Shown: positions 16,624 through 25,180, counted from the stretch's first letter. The stretch is 64,000 nucleotides of DNA from Agrobacterium vaccinii (GCF_021310995.1 NZ_CP054150.1:1922001-1986000); one strand, 5' to 3'. The notes: a model not told the origin generated them from the sequence alone. Program-made: numbers and translations.

Positions 16624-17520
16624 TCACGGCAACACCCTCTCCCAATCCTCCCCCATCTGGTTACGAAACCATGTCATCTGCCGCTTGGCATATTGCCGTG
16701 TCGCCGCAGCAGCTTTTTCGATGACCTCGGCCTCGCCCATGCGTCCCGCCAGCATCTCCGCAATCTGCGAAACGCCGATGGCCTTCATCACAGTCGCATC
16801 GGGAGAAAGCTCCAACGCCAGCAGCGCCTCCACTTCTTCAACGGCACCGCTTTGCATCATGCCCGCAAACCGGCGGTTAATGCGATCATGCAACACCGCC
16901 CGTTCCGGCAGCACGACAAGCTTTTGCGCCCGCACCGGATCAATGATCACCGGTCCGGTCGCCTGCTGAAACGTGCGAATGGATTTCCCGGTGGCCTCAA
17001 GCACCTCCAGCGCGCGGACGATGCGCTGGCCATCGCCTGGCTGCAGGATTTGCGCCGTCTGCGGGTCGCCGGTCGATAGTTCGGCGTAAAGCCCCGCCGG
17101 TCCCTCTTCCAGCAGCCGCATGCGATAACGCTCGCGAATGTCTACCGGAATGGCCGGCATATCCGACAGGCCACCGGTCAGCGCCTTGAAATAGAGCCCC
17201 GTGCCGCCGACGATAACGGGGTAACGACCCTCACCGCGCAATGTTTCCAGAAGCGCCGTCACCTCCCGCAACCACTCGCCCGTCGAATAAAGTCGTGCAG
17301 CGGGAACGTGGCCGTAGAGGCAATGCGGCACACCCTCCATGTCCGCCGCGGAGGGGCGCGCTGTCAGCACTTGCAGCGTGTCATAAACCTGCATGCTATC
17401 GGCATTGATGACGACACCATTCTTCTCCCGGGCCAGACGAAGCGCAAGCGCGGACTTGCCGCTCGCCGTCGGTCCGGTTATCAGGGTCGCATTGAAGTCG
17501 TCAGCAAGGTTTTTCATCAT
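16624..17520 (-). CDS. miaA: tRNA dimethylallyltransferase
   Basis: About 298 residues starting MMKNLADDFNATLITGPTASGKSALALRLA, with the family P-loop GPTASGKS, then INADSMQVYDTLQVLTARPS and VGGTGLYFKALTGGL. MiaA adds a dimethylallyl group to A37 of tRNAs that read UNN codons. GAGAG lies 5 nt before the ATG at 17520. That start codon overlaps the divergent serB start by 2 nt, so the miaA promoter must lie inside serB. The frame remains open to 17595, but only antisense to serB. Confidence 0.95.
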   Translation of the reverse strand: MMKNLADDFNATLITGPTASGKSALALRLAREKNGVVINADSMQVYDTLQVLTARPSAADMEGVPHCLYGHVPAARLYSTGEWLREVTALLETLRGEGRYPVIVGGTGLYFKALTGGLSDMPAIPVDIRERYRMRLLEEGPAGLYAELSTGDPQTAQILQPGDGQRIVRALEVLEATGKSIRTFQQATGPVIIDPVRAQKLVVLPERAVLHDRINRRFAGMMQSGAVEEVEALLALELSPDATVMKAIGVSQIAEMLAGRMGEAEVIEKAAAATRQYAKRQMTWFRNQMGEDWERVLP

Positions 17521-18409
17521 GGCTCTCGTTGCCACGCTTATCGCCAATCCGTCAAATCCTGTTCTGAATTCCACCATTGCAGAAAGTGCCGCCAAGGCGC
17601 TCGACGCATCCGGCCTCTATTGGCTGGCGGACGGCATTGCCTGCGATCTGGTGCTGCGCGACGGAACCGATAGGGCAGCGGCAGAACGCGTGCTGCGCAT
17701 GGCCATCGTTGACCGACCTATCGATATCGCCATTCAGGACCAGGACAATCGGCGCAAGAAAATCCTGATCGCCGATATGGACTCGACCATGATCGGCCAG
17801 GAATGCATCGATGAACTGGCTGCCGAAGTGGGATTGAAAGAGCAGGTCTCCACCATCACCGCCCGGGCGATGAATGGCGAGATCGCATTCGAGCCTGCGC
17901 TGCGGGAGCGTGTTGCCCTGCTGAAAGGCCTGCCGATTTCCGTGGTGGATGAGGTCATCGAAAAGCGCATCACGCTCACACCCGGCGGCATGGAACTCAT
18001 CGCCACCATGAAGGCCAAGGGGCATTACACGGCGCTGGTCTCCGGCGGATTCACCGTTTTTACGAGCCGGATTGCAGCAACGCTGGGCTTCGATGAGAAC
18101 CGCGCAAACATTCTGGGTGAGAAAGACGGCCTTCTCGATGGTACCGTGGCGGAACCCATTCTGGGCAAGCAGGCCAAGGTCGATGCTCTCAACGACATCG
18201 CCGCAAAGCTCGGCATATCACCTGACGATGCCTTGGCGGTGGGTGATGGCGCCAATGATCTCGGCATGTTGCATCTGGCCGGTTCCGGCGTTGCTCTCCA
18301 TGCCAAGCCCGCCGTCGCAGCGGAGGCAAAAATCCGCATCGACCACAGCGACCTCACCGCCCTACTCTACCTCCAGGGCTACAGAAAGTCCGACTTCGTT
18401 ACCCCATGA
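17519..18409 (+). CDS. serB: Phosphoserine phosphatase
   Basis: 296 residues. An N-terminal ACT-like regulatory region (about 1-80) precedes a HAD-family phosphatase: ADMDSTMIGQECIDELA (DxDST nucleophile motif), LVSGGFTVFTSRIA (motif II Ser), and VGDGANDLGMLHLAGSGVAL (motif IV). It hydrolyses phosphoserine in the last step of serine synthesis. The ATG at 17519 follows AAGG at about 11 nt and overlaps the miaA start. Its stop overlaps the next gene by ATGA. Confidence 0.95.
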   Translation: MALVATLIANPSNPVLNSTIAESAAKALDASGLYWLADGIACDLVLRDGTDRAAAERVLRMAIVDRPIDIAIQDQDNRRKKILIADMDSTMIGQECIDELAAEVGLKEQVSTITARAMNGEIAFEPALRERVALLKGLPISVVDEVIEKRITLTPGGMELIATMKAKGHYTALVSGGFTVFTSRIAATLGFDENRANILGEKDGLLDGTVAEPILGKQAKVDALNDIAAKLGISPDDALAVGDGANDLGMLHLAGSGVALHAKPAVAAEAKIRIDHSDLTALLYLQGYRKSDFVTP

Positions 18410-18963
18410 TTGTCAGCGGAACACCAAGGCTGATCCTTCGGGATTGGAAACAGACGGACCGGGATCTCTTTCGCGAGATCAACGCCGACCCCCAGGTGAT
18501 GGAGTTCTTTCCACATCAGCGCAACCATGACGAATCCGATGCTGCGCTGAAGACCGTCAACGAGATGATCCACGCGACCGGATACGGCTTTTACGCGGTG
18601 GAACTGCGCGAAACCGGCGAACCAATCGGCTTTTGCGGCATCGCGCCCGCCAATCTGGAAGGCATTTTCCCGCGCGGCACGATGGAAATCGGCTGGCGGC
18701 TGGCAACCCGTTACTGGGGTCAGGGCTATGTAACGGAAGCGGCAAAATCACTGCTCGCAATGGCTTTCGATGAGAAGAAGCTCCCCGAAATCGTGTCCTT
18801 CGCCGTTCACGACAATCTGCGTTCAATCGCAGTGATGAAACGTATCGGCCTTATCCGCGACCCATCCCGCGATTTCCTGCACCCTCGCGTGCCGGACAGC
18901 CACCCACACCTCAAGCAGCATGTGACGTATGCTCTAATGCTGGAGCGGTGGTTGGGGAAGTGA
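18406..18963 (+). CDS. GNAT family N-acetyltransferase (RimJ/RimL-like)
   Basis: 185 residues starting with the ATG of an ATGA overlap with serB, so it is translationally coupled. TPRLILRDWKQTDRD is the typical RimJ/RimL N-terminus. EIGWRLATRYWGQGYVTEAAKSLL is the acetyl-CoA-binding motif A, and VHDNLRSIAVMKRIGLI motif B. The acceptor, a protein N-terminus or a small molecule, is unknown. A single-arm mosaic repeat follows. Confidence 0.9.
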   Translation: MIVSGTPRLILRDWKQTDRDLFREINADPQVMEFFPHQRNHDESDAALKTVNEMIHATGYGFYAVELRETGEPIGFCGIAPANLEGIFPRGTMEIGWRLATRYWGQGYVTEAAKSLLAMAFDEKKLPEIVSFAVHDNLRSIAVMKRIGLIRDPSRDFLHPRVPDSHPHLKQHVTYALMLERWLGK

Positions 18964-18983
18964 GTGGCCTGTGGTGCCCACCT

Positions 18984-19014
18984 CCGTCACCCCGGCCTTG
19001 AGCCGGAATGACGG
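18984..19014. repeat. Single-arm palindromic repeat (RIME-like half element)
   Basis: CCGTCACCCCGGCCTTGAGC followed by CGGAATGACGG: one arm of the element seen whole at 54723-54836, lying between convergent genes. Confidence 0.65.
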
Positions 19015-19039
19015 AAGATGGGTAGGGCTTTAAAAATAA

Positions 19040-19807
19040 TCAATGCAAACCGAACACCCGCAACAGTTCCTCACGCTGGCGCACGAACGCCGCTGAGCTT
19101 CTGTCACGTGGGCGTGGAAGATCGATGTCGATGATGCGAGGAGCAGCGCCCTTTTCGCGCGGCAGGATGAGAATGCGGTCGGCGAGATAGATCGCTTCTT
19201 CCAGATCATGCGTGACCAGCACCGTCGTCACGTCCTCCTCCCGCCAGATGCGCGCCAGCTCCTGCTGCATGCTGATTTTCGTCATCGCATCGAGCGCGCC
19301 AAGCGGCTCGTCCAGCAGCAGAATTTCGGGCTGCACGGCAAGGGCGCGGGCAATGCCCACACGCTGCGCCATGCCGCCGGAAAGCTGACGCGGATAGGCG
19401 GTTTCGAATTGCTGCAGGCCGACGAGATCGATGTAGCGCTGCGCCCTCGATCGAGCCTGATCTTTCGACACGCCCTGCGTTTCCAGCCCGAAAGCCACGT
19501 TTTCGAGAACCGTCAGCCATGGCAGCAGGCGCGGCTCCTGAAAGATGACCGCCCGCTCCGAGCCCACGCCGTGCACGGCGTTGCCGTCAATCAGCACCTC
19601 GCCGGTATCTGCTGCCTCGAGCCCGGCCAACACGCGCAGTAGTGTCGTCTTTCCAGAGCCACTGGCGCCGACGATAGCAAGGCTCTCGCCAGACACGATC
19701 TTCAGGTTGATATCTTTGAGAACCTGAAAAGGTTTGCCATTGAGGTGGTAGGATTTGGAGAGATGGCGGATCGCCACCTCCCCGCGAACGGATTGCGCCT
19801 GTGTCAT
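19040..19807 (-). CDS. ABC transporter ATPase, aliphatic sulfonate/nitrate/taurine type (SsuB-like)
   Basis: 255 residues with Walker A GASGSGKTTLL, Q-loop FQEPRLLPW, signature LSGGMAQRVGIARALA, Walker B ILLLDEPLGALDA and H-loop VLVTHDLEEA. FQEPRLLPW and DEPLGALDAMTK are typical of the SsuB/TauB/NrtD group. It energises import through the permease at 20838-21689. It is the last gene of the operon, 9 bp after the binding protein. Confidence 0.92.
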   Translation of the reverse strand: MTQAQSVRGEVAIRHLSKSYHLNGKPFQVLKDINLKIVSGESLAIVGASGSGKTTLLRVLAGLEAADTGEVLIDGNAVHGVGSERAVIFQEPRLLPWLTVLENVAFGLETQGVSKDQARSRAQRYIDLVGLQQFETAYPRQLSGGMAQRVGIARALAVQPEILLLDEPLGALDAMTKISMQQELARIWREEDVTTVLVTHDLEEAIYLADRILILPREKGAAPRIIDIDLPRPRDRSSAAFVRQREELLRVFGLH

Positions 19808-19816
19808 GGTGCGTCC

Positions 19817-20794
19817 TCAGTTGCTGGCTGTTTCAGGCGCGTAGAGAATGTTCTTGGCCGTGATCTGGCCTTCCTTGACCTTGCCTTCACGTGTCAGAAT
19901 ATCGATCCAGAACTGCAAGTCACGGTCCACCGCCTTGCCGCCCGGGCGAACGCCGTAGCCCCGGAAGTATTGCGCAATATCAGGGTTCTCGCCACGTTCG
20001 GCCAAAGCCTTGGCGAAAATCTTCTTCGTTTCTTCCGGGTGCTCGCGTGCGTAATCGAGAGCACGCTGCGATTGCTCAACGAAGATTTTCGAGGCTTCGG
20101 GATGCTTGATGGTAAAATCGCGGCGCAAGACGATGAAGCCACCGGCGATATCGCCCAGCACATCGGTATCATCGAAAATCGGACGAATGCCGCCAGCGGC
20201 CTTTGCCTTGCCTTCGAATGTCGTTTGCCAGTAACCGAAAGCGGAAATGTCCACCTGCCCGGAGCGCAGGACCTGCTCCAGCTGCGGGCCGGGAACGACG
20301 ACCGGCTTTGCAGCATCCGTCGGCAGGTTTACGGAATGCAGGGCTTCGCGGATGGTGTAATCCAGATGCGCGCCGAGCGTATTGACCGCGATCGTCTTGC
20401 CAGCAATGTCCTTGATATCCTTGATCGGGCTATCGTCCAGAACATAGAAAACCGACTGCACCTCGTCATTGATCCCGTTTGACGGGAACGCGGCCACGAA
20501 GTCATTACCGCCGATGATCGAGTTCAACACGGCAGCAGTCGCGGCGCTGCCGATCTCGACATCACCGGATGCCAGGGCAAACAGGGAGGCCGGGCCACCC
20601 GTGGCATAACCGACGTTTTCGATGGTGACACCGGTGCCTTTGAAGTAGCCGAGTTCCTGCGCCAACTCCTGGGCAGAAAGGCCGCCCTGGCTTGCAAGGT
20701 AGCGGAATTTGACCTCTTCGGCGGCGGGCGCGGCACTCGCGAAACCAAAAATCAGGGCAGCCGAAAGCAATAGCTTACGAGAATGAAAGCTCAT
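19817..20794 (-). CDS. ABC transporter substrate-binding protein (SsuA/NMT1 type)
   Basis: 325 residues from ATG 20794 (AAAGGA upstream). It opens with the signal peptide KLLLSAALIFGFASAAPAAEE, likely cut after APA or PAA. The mature part has YLASQGGLSAQELAQELGYFKGTGVTIE and GGPASLFALASGDVEIGSAATAAVLNSI, the NMT1/SsuA pattern of alkanesulfonate, taurine and similar binding proteins. The frame extends 34 codons upstream over the end of the permease gene, but that part has no signal-peptide logic and is rejected. The ligand is not determined by sequence. Confidence 0.9.
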   Translation of the reverse strand: MSFHSRKLLLSAALIFGFASAAPAAEEVKFRYLASQGGLSAQELAQELGYFKGTGVTIENVGYATGGPASLFALASGDVEIGSAATAAVLNSIIGGNDFVAAFPSNGINDEVQSVFYVLDDSPIKDIKDIAGKTIAVNTLGAHLDYTIREALHSVNLPTDAAKPVVVPGPQLEQVLRSGQVDISAFGYWQTTFEGKAKAAGGIRPIFDDTDVLGDIAGGFIVLRRDFTIKHPEASKIFVEQSQRALDYAREHPEETKKIFAKALAERGENPDIAQYFRGYGVRPGGKAVDRDLQFWIDILTREGKVKEGQITAKNILYAPETASN

Positions 20795-20837
20795 GGGTTT
20801 TTCCTTTGAAAAAGAGAATGTGTCTAGCTGATGGGCA

Positions 20838-21689
20838 TTACTGCGAAGGCTGCGACCAGCGACAAAGCTTGCGTTGCAGAAGAACCAGCACGGCATTGGC
20901 AGCTAGCCCCAGAAGCGCCAGCAGAAGGATGGCGGCAAACATCAGCGGTATCTGGAAATTATACTGCGCATTCATGACCTGAAAGCCGATACCCTTGTTG
21001 GCACCGATCATTTCGGCGGCGATCAAGAGAAGCAGCGCTGTCGTTGCAGACAGTCGCAAGCCGACGAAAATGGCTGGTACGGAGGCTGGCAGAACGACGC
21101 GGCGGAAAATCGTCAGCGGTCCGGCACCGTAGGTTCGTGCCATCTCGATCAACTTGCCGTCCACTTCCTTCACGCCGCCAATGGTGGACAGGAGTATGGG
21201 AAACAGCGTTGCCCAGAAGATCACGAAAACCTTCGATGCTTCGCCAAGACCCAGCAGCAGAATGAAGACGGGGTATAGTGCCAGCGCTGAGGTCTGGCGG
21301 AAGAACTGCAACAGCGGATCGAGAGCCCGCTCCACCGCCGTGACCTGCCCCATGAACAGACCGAGCGGAATGCCGATGGCGACCGCCGCTGCGAAGGCGA
21401 TGCCGGAGCGTTGCAGACTGATGCCGATATCGTCGATCAAGGCGCCGCTGGCAATGCCCTTCCACAACGCGCCGACAATGGCGTCGAGCGGCGGAAACAC
21501 CGCCGGATTGATCCAGCCCAAAACGCTGGAAATCTGCCAGGCAGCGAGAAAGCTGAGGACGAGGCCATAGCGGGAGAGGAACGGCCCGATCAGGCCGCGT
21601 ACGACCTGCCCCAGCACCGGCGCTCGGGTTTCCGTCTGTCGGTATTGGAGCGACCTCGGGAGAATGACTTTTGCATCTTCAAACGACAT
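20838..21689 (-). CDS. ABC transporter permease (SsuC/TauC type)
   Basis: 283 residues with about six transmembrane helices. The EAA-like cytoplasmic loop is GGVKEVDGKLIEMARTYGAGPLTIFRRVVLPASVPAIFVGLRLS. It forms the channel of the importer with the ATPase at 19040. It follows the monooxygenase by 9 bp, so one transcript is likely. Confidence 0.92.
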   Translation of the reverse strand: MSFEDAKVILPRSLQYRQTETRAPVLGQVVRGLIGPFLSRYGLVLSFLAAWQISSVLGWINPAVFPPLDAIVGALWKGIASGALIDDIGISLQRSGIAFAAAVAIGIPLGLFMGQVTAVERALDPLLQFFRQTSALALYPVFILLLGLGEASKVFVIFWATLFPILLSTIGGVKEVDGKLIEMARTYGAGPLTIFRRVVLPASVPAIFVGLRLSATTALLLLIAAEMIGANKGIGFQVMNAQYNFQIPLMFAAILLLALLGLAANAVLVLLQRKLCRWSQPSQ

Positions 21690-21698
21690 GATCGCGTC

Positions 21699-23051
21699 TC
21701 ACTCTGCGGCCTGAACGACCGAACGGGCGGCAGTCCAGCGATTGACGGGATATGGCAACCCAAGATTTTCGCGCAGGGTCTTGCCCTCATATTCCGTGCG
21801 GAACAGGCCACGGCGCTGCAATTCGGGAATGACCAGATCGACGAAATCATCCAGCGCGGTTGGCAACCATGGCGGCAGAATGTTGAAGCCGTCAGCAGCT
21901 TCGTTCTCGAACCATTCCTGAAGTGTATCAACAATCGTCTCTGGCGTACCGACGATGGTGAAGTGGCCGCGCGCAGACGCGATCCATTGATAAAGCTGGC
22001 GAATGGTGAAGTTGTTCTCGTCTGCGATCTGGCGGATGAGCGTCTGACGGCTCTTCATGCCTTCGGTCGGAGGTGCAACCGGCAACGGTCCGTCCAGATC
22101 ATGACCACGCAGGTCCAGCGTGCCGCCCGTCAGGCCGTTCAGCAGGCCGACACCATCTTCTTCCAGAATGAGCGACGTCAGCCGCTCATATTTCTCCTGC
22201 GCCTCTTCCAGTGTGCGTCCCACGAAAGGCGATACGCCCGGCATGACGAGAATGTGGCTGGGGTCGCGACCCAGGCCCCGCGCCCGTGCCTTGATGTCAC
22301 GGTAGAATTCCTGCGCCGTCTCGAGATGCTGATGCGCCGTGAAGATGACCTCGGCAGTCGCAGCCGCAAGCCCGCGCCCATCATCCGACTGGCCAGCCTG
22401 CACGATAACCGGATGCCCCTGAGCGGAACGTGACACATTCAACGGCCCGCGCACCTGAAAATGCTCGCCGCGATGGTTGGTCTCGTGCAGCTTGGAAGGG
22501 TCGTAGAAAACGCCGCTCTCGGCATCACGGGTGAAGACATCATCCTCGAAACTGTCCCAGAGCGCCTTGACCACATCCACATGTTCAGCCGCGAGACGGT
22601 ATCTATCGGCATGCGGCAACTGGGTCTGGCGGTTGAAATTTTGCGCCGTCGGGTCACCGGTGGTGGTCACGACATTCCATCCTGCCCGCCCGCCGGAGAT
22701 CAGGTCCAGCGAAGCGAATTTGCGAGCGGTCGTATAGGGCTCTTCATAGGTCGTGGAGGATGTCGCGATAAAGCCCAGATGGGTGGTAAAGGGCGCGAGC
22801 GCCGAAAACAGCGTCGTCGGTTCGAACCCGGCAACCTTCGCATTGCCGCCTTCCCGCGCCCCGCCAAATCCAATCGCCAGATTGTCGGCCAAAAAATACG
22901 CGTCGAAAAGGCCGCGCTCTGCCGTCAGCGCCAGTTGCTTGTGAAACTCGAAGTTCAGCGCCCCATCGGCAGGCTGATCTGGATGCCGCCACGCCGCAAC
23001 ATGCTGCCCACCACCGGGCAAAAACGCACCGAGCCTTATTTTGCGTGTCAT
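21699..23051 (-). CDS. LLM-class FMN-dependent monooxygenase (NtaA/SnaA/DszA family)
   Basis: 450 residues: IRLGAFLPGGGQHVAAWRHPD at the N-terminus, GRAGWNVVTT (the family's flavin-site segment), AAEHVDVVKALWDSFEDD and HPVIVQAGQSDDGRG. Such enzymes use FMNH2 from a partner reductase to oxidise and cleave substrates, often C-S or C-N bonds. No reductase gene is in the operon. ATG 23051 has GGGGAGAA upstream and is chosen over an in-frame start at 23075. It is the first gene of a four-gene unit with an SsuABC-type importer, which points to sulfonate or other organosulfur use, though this is inference. Confidence 0.92.
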   Translation of the reverse strand: MTRKIRLGAFLPGGGQHVAAWRHPDQPADGALNFEFHKQLALTAERGLFDAYFLADNLAIGFGGAREGGNAKVAGFEPTTLFSALAPFTTHLGFIATSSTTYEEPYTTARKFASLDLISGGRAGWNVVTTTGDPTAQNFNRQTQLPHADRYRLAAEHVDVVKALWDSFEDDVFTRDAESGVFYDPSKLHETNHRGEHFQVRGPLNVSRSAQGHPVIVQAGQSDDGRGLAAATAEVIFTAHQHLETAQEFYRDIKARARGLGRDPSHILVMPGVSPFVGRTLEEAQEKYERLTSLILEEDGVGLLNGLTGGTLDLRGHDLDGPLPVAPPTEGMKSRQTLIRQIADENNFTIRQLYQWIASARGHFTIVGTPETIVDTLQEWFENEAADGFNILPPWLPTALDDFVDLVIPELQRRGLFRTEYEGKTLRENLGLPYPVNRWTAARSVVQAAE

Positions 23052-23163
23052 ATTCTTCTCCCCTATGACCTGCAAGTCATTGAAAGTAAAAACTTTCCAG
23101 ACTTTGCGTCGATACCGTTCGTCTTGGAACGGCGTTGTGCGGATGAGAAGAAGCCTACATTGT

Positions 23164-23187
23164 CTATTATTTTAATATAGAAAATAG
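23164..23187. promoter_or_regulatory. AT-rich imperfect palindrome upstream of the monooxygenase operon
   Basis: CTATTATTTTAATATAGAAAATAG reads CTATT...AATAG at its ends and is mostly symmetric. It is the most AT-rich stretch of the region, about 115 bp before the ATG at 23051. It is a candidate promoter or activator site for the operon; no regulator gene is adjacent. Confidence 0.35.
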
Positions 23188-23310
23188 ATTGCTTAGTTGG
23201 ATGTCAGGCGGAATGATATTTGCGCATTTCGCGAAGAACGGAAAATAATTGCGGAGGGGTGTTATTTGGAGGTGTTTCAGCGAAAGTTGAATATGCGAAT
23301 ATTCATGCCG

Positions 23311-23427
23311 CCCTCATTCCCGTTCTGGTCAAAGGAATCTAACCAACCCAAGTCTTTGGAATGAAAAATCTTCCTGCCATGCGGAAGCGCGGCACCTGGA
23401 TTCCTGTGACAAGCACAGGAAGGAGGG
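23311..23427. repeat. Dispersed palindromic mosaic repeat (RIME-like), copy 3
   Basis: The arms are CCCTCATTCC... (23311-23340) and the inverted CTGGATTCCTGTGACAAGCA... (23396-23427). The centre has AACCCAAGTCTTTGG and CTTCC...GGAAG. It is the same subfamily as copy 2 (16496), with more decay in the left arm. It occupies most of the gap between the sulfonate-type operon and the DUF4169 gene, ending just downstream of the latter. Confidence 0.75.
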
Positions 23428-23434
23428 GAGAAAC

Positions 23435-23629
23435 CTACTCGTCCCCCTCACCCTTATCCAGCTTGCCCTGATCCAGCACGCGGCTGGCCTTCTCGTTCAA
23501 AGCGGAGGTGAGGTTCTTTTCGGCCTTGGTGCGGCCAAAGGTCAGGCGGTTCTGGTCCGCCTGCTTTTCTTTTTCGGAACGCGCCTTCTGTTTGCGAAAC
23601 TGGCGCAGATTAACGACATCGCCGGTCAA
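23435..23629 (-). CDS. DUF4169 family protein
   Basis: 64 residues, MTGDVVNLRQFRKQKARSEKEKQADQNRLTFGRTKAEKN..., a highly charged helical protein matching the small DUF4169 family found in rhizobia and relatives. Function unknown. It lies 26 bp downstream of sspB in the same direction and is probably co-transcribed with it. Confidence 0.85.
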   Translation of the reverse strand: MTGDVVNLRQFRKQKARSEKEKQADQNRLTFGRTKAEKNLTSALNEKASRVLDQGKLDKGEGDE

Positions 23630-23655
23630 GACATCTCCTCATCTGCGCCGTGCAA

Positions 23656-24165
23656 TCACTTGTTCTTGCGGAAGGCATCCAGCGAAACGACCGAACCAGG
23701 CTTCTTTTCCTCGTCGGACTTCTTGTCTTCAGACGAAGCAGGCTTGCCCTCGGCAGGAACGGGATAAGCGGTGATTTCCGCTTCCACGACTTCCTCTTCC
23801 TCGGCCAGGGGAACGTCGAATTCCAGCTCGAAATTGACGGAGGGGTCGTAGAACCCTCTGATCGCATTGAACGGAACGACCAGCTTTTCCGGTGTGTCGG
23901 AGAAGGACAGACCGATCTCAAACTGAGTTTCCGTGACCTTCATGTCCCAGAATTGATGCTGGATGACGATGGTCATCTGCTCGGCATATTTGGCCTTGAG
24001 GTGCTGCGAGATGCGAACACCCGGCGCGCCGGTCAGGAAGGTTATGAAGAAGTGGTGGTCGCCGGGCAGCCGTGTCGTGGCTGCGACTTCGCTCAATACC
24101 TTGCGAATAACGCCGCGAAGGGCATCCTGTGCGAGAATGTCGTAACGGATATGATCCTGCCCCAT
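23656..24165 (-). CDS. sspB: SspB-type ClpXP adaptor for ssrA-tagged proteins
   Basis: 169 residues from ATG 24165 (AGGA upstream); a 13-codon upstream extension is rejected. The folded domain (DHIRYDILAQDALRGVIRKVL ... HHFFITFLTGAPGVRISQHLKAKY ... MTIVIQHQFWDMKV ... FEIGLSFSDTPEKLVVPFNAIRGFYDPSVNFELEF) fits the alphaproteobacterial SspB family. It is followed by a long acidic linker and a short basic tail, VVSLDAFRKNK, where SspB proteins carry their ClpX-binding module. SspB captures tmRNA-tagged polypeptides and hands them to ClpXP. The tmRNA gene itself lies immediately upstream on the same strand. Confidence 0.9.
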   Translation of the reverse strand: MGQDHIRYDILAQDALRGVIRKVLSEVAATTRLPGDHHFFITFLTGAPGVRISQHLKAKYAEQMTIVIQHQFWDMKVTETQFEIGLSFSDTPEKLVVPFNAIRGFYDPSVNFELEFDVPLAEEEEVVEAEITAYPVPAEGKPASSEDKKSDEEKKPGSVVSLDAFRKNK

Positions 24166-24295
24166 GCGGTCCTGTCTTTCCTTATTCGAACGTCTTTTAA
24201 CCAAGTATACGCAATGTCTTACACCGCAGCAACGGAAAAGCCCTGCTTGCCGCGAGTCATTTCATCTTATAGCCAATTTCGGCGAAAGGGAGAAG

Positions 24296-24645
24296 GTGGA
24301 GGTTTCTGTTGCCAGGTACCTCCGAACCCCGCCTTACGGGGCTAACCGTAAGGACTTAAGTCGGAATTCCCACACCGCCATTAGGCAGCGAGAGCGTATT
24401 CCTTAGCGTTGTTGTCATTTGCAACTACACTTGTGACCCGATAACGGCGGTATCATGCCGAGCAAAAGTTCGATCTTTACACCCTTGTCGATCCTATTTC
24501 GCCCCCATCAAAAGCCGGCCTCATCAACAAGCCCGCCGGTTTTTGGTGGAGGCGCCGGGTACCGCCCCCGGGTCCAATAGGTTTATTCCATCGACCGTTT
24601 ATCGCCATAGCCGGATTTGCACCCGGCAAGGCTCATATAGGCGTT
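24296..24645 (-). ncRNA. ssrA: Two-piece (permuted) tmRNA, ssrA
   Basis: Read on the minus strand. The acceptor piece, about 24645-24544, ends with GGCGCCTCCACCA (CCA encoded) and carries the unusual T-arm CCCGGGGGCGGTACCCGG. A short intervening segment (24543-24507) follows. The coding piece then starts GGGGGCGAAATAGGATCGAC at 24506 and runs to about 24296. GGGGGCG pairs with CGCCTCC to form the acceptor stem (7 bp, one G-U). The tag frame (24422-24381) encodes ANDNNAKEYALAA and stop, preceded by the alanine charged on the RNA. The outer ends are approximate because processing sites cannot be read exactly. Permuted order is the alphaproteobacterial form. Confidence 0.95.
24381..24422 (-). 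other. tmRNA proteolysis-tag reading frame
   Basis: GCA AAT GAC AAC AAC GCT AAG GAA ... GCC TAA, 13 codons: ANDNNAKEYALAA. The C-terminal LAA is recognised by ClpX. The upstream ANDNNAKEY part is where SspB adaptors bind. Confidence 0.95.
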
Positions 24646-24783
24646 TCGTAGCTCCGAGAAAAGAGGCTCCATGACATTTCGATGAAAGGTTGTGCGCAAT
24701 TCTTGACGGAGCAAGGCAGTTGGCACATTCTGCTTATCAAGCGGCACCTAAACCAAGGGCCGTATACCGCGGAGGAGAAGGAC

Positions 24784-25092
24784 ATGACGGACTATCTCGC
24801 AGATGTGAAAATATACGATGCCGATGCTGATGAAGCCACGGTCAACAAGATCGTCAAGCATCTGGGCATCGCGCTGCGTAATCGCGATTCCTCTCTCGTC
24901 TCGACATCCGACGCGGAAGAGCTAACCCGGGTCAAAACCAACTGGATCGGCAAGAAGCTGGGCGTCACCGGCCCTGACGCCGATAAAGCCGTGGAAGAAA
25001 CCATCACCGCAATGAAGGGCGACCGCACAAAATCGCGCGTGACCTTCTATTATCTCGTGGCAAAGCATCTCGGAAAGCTCGAAACCCTTTGA
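24784..25092 (+). CDS. DUF2853 family protein
   Basis: 102 residues from ATG 24784, with a very strong GGAGGAGAAGG ribosome site. MTDYLADVKIYDADADEATVNKIVKHLGIALRNRDSSLVS ... RVTFYYLVAKHLGKL fits the small all-helical DUF2853 family. The frame is open 34 codons upstream, into the ssrA promoter region, and that extension is rejected. Function unknown. Confidence 0.88.
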   Translation: MTDYLADVKIYDADADEATVNKIVKHLGIALRNRDSSLVSTSDAEELTRVKTNWIGKKLGVTGPDADKAVEETITAMKGDRTKSRVTFYYLVAKHLGKLETL

Positions 25093-25180
25093 TTTCTGTG
25101 GGTGAGCCCACTCCCGACACTGGTTCCGCCGCCGCAAAAGCCTATAATAACCGCTTACAAAGAATCGGCGGCGGACTGAT

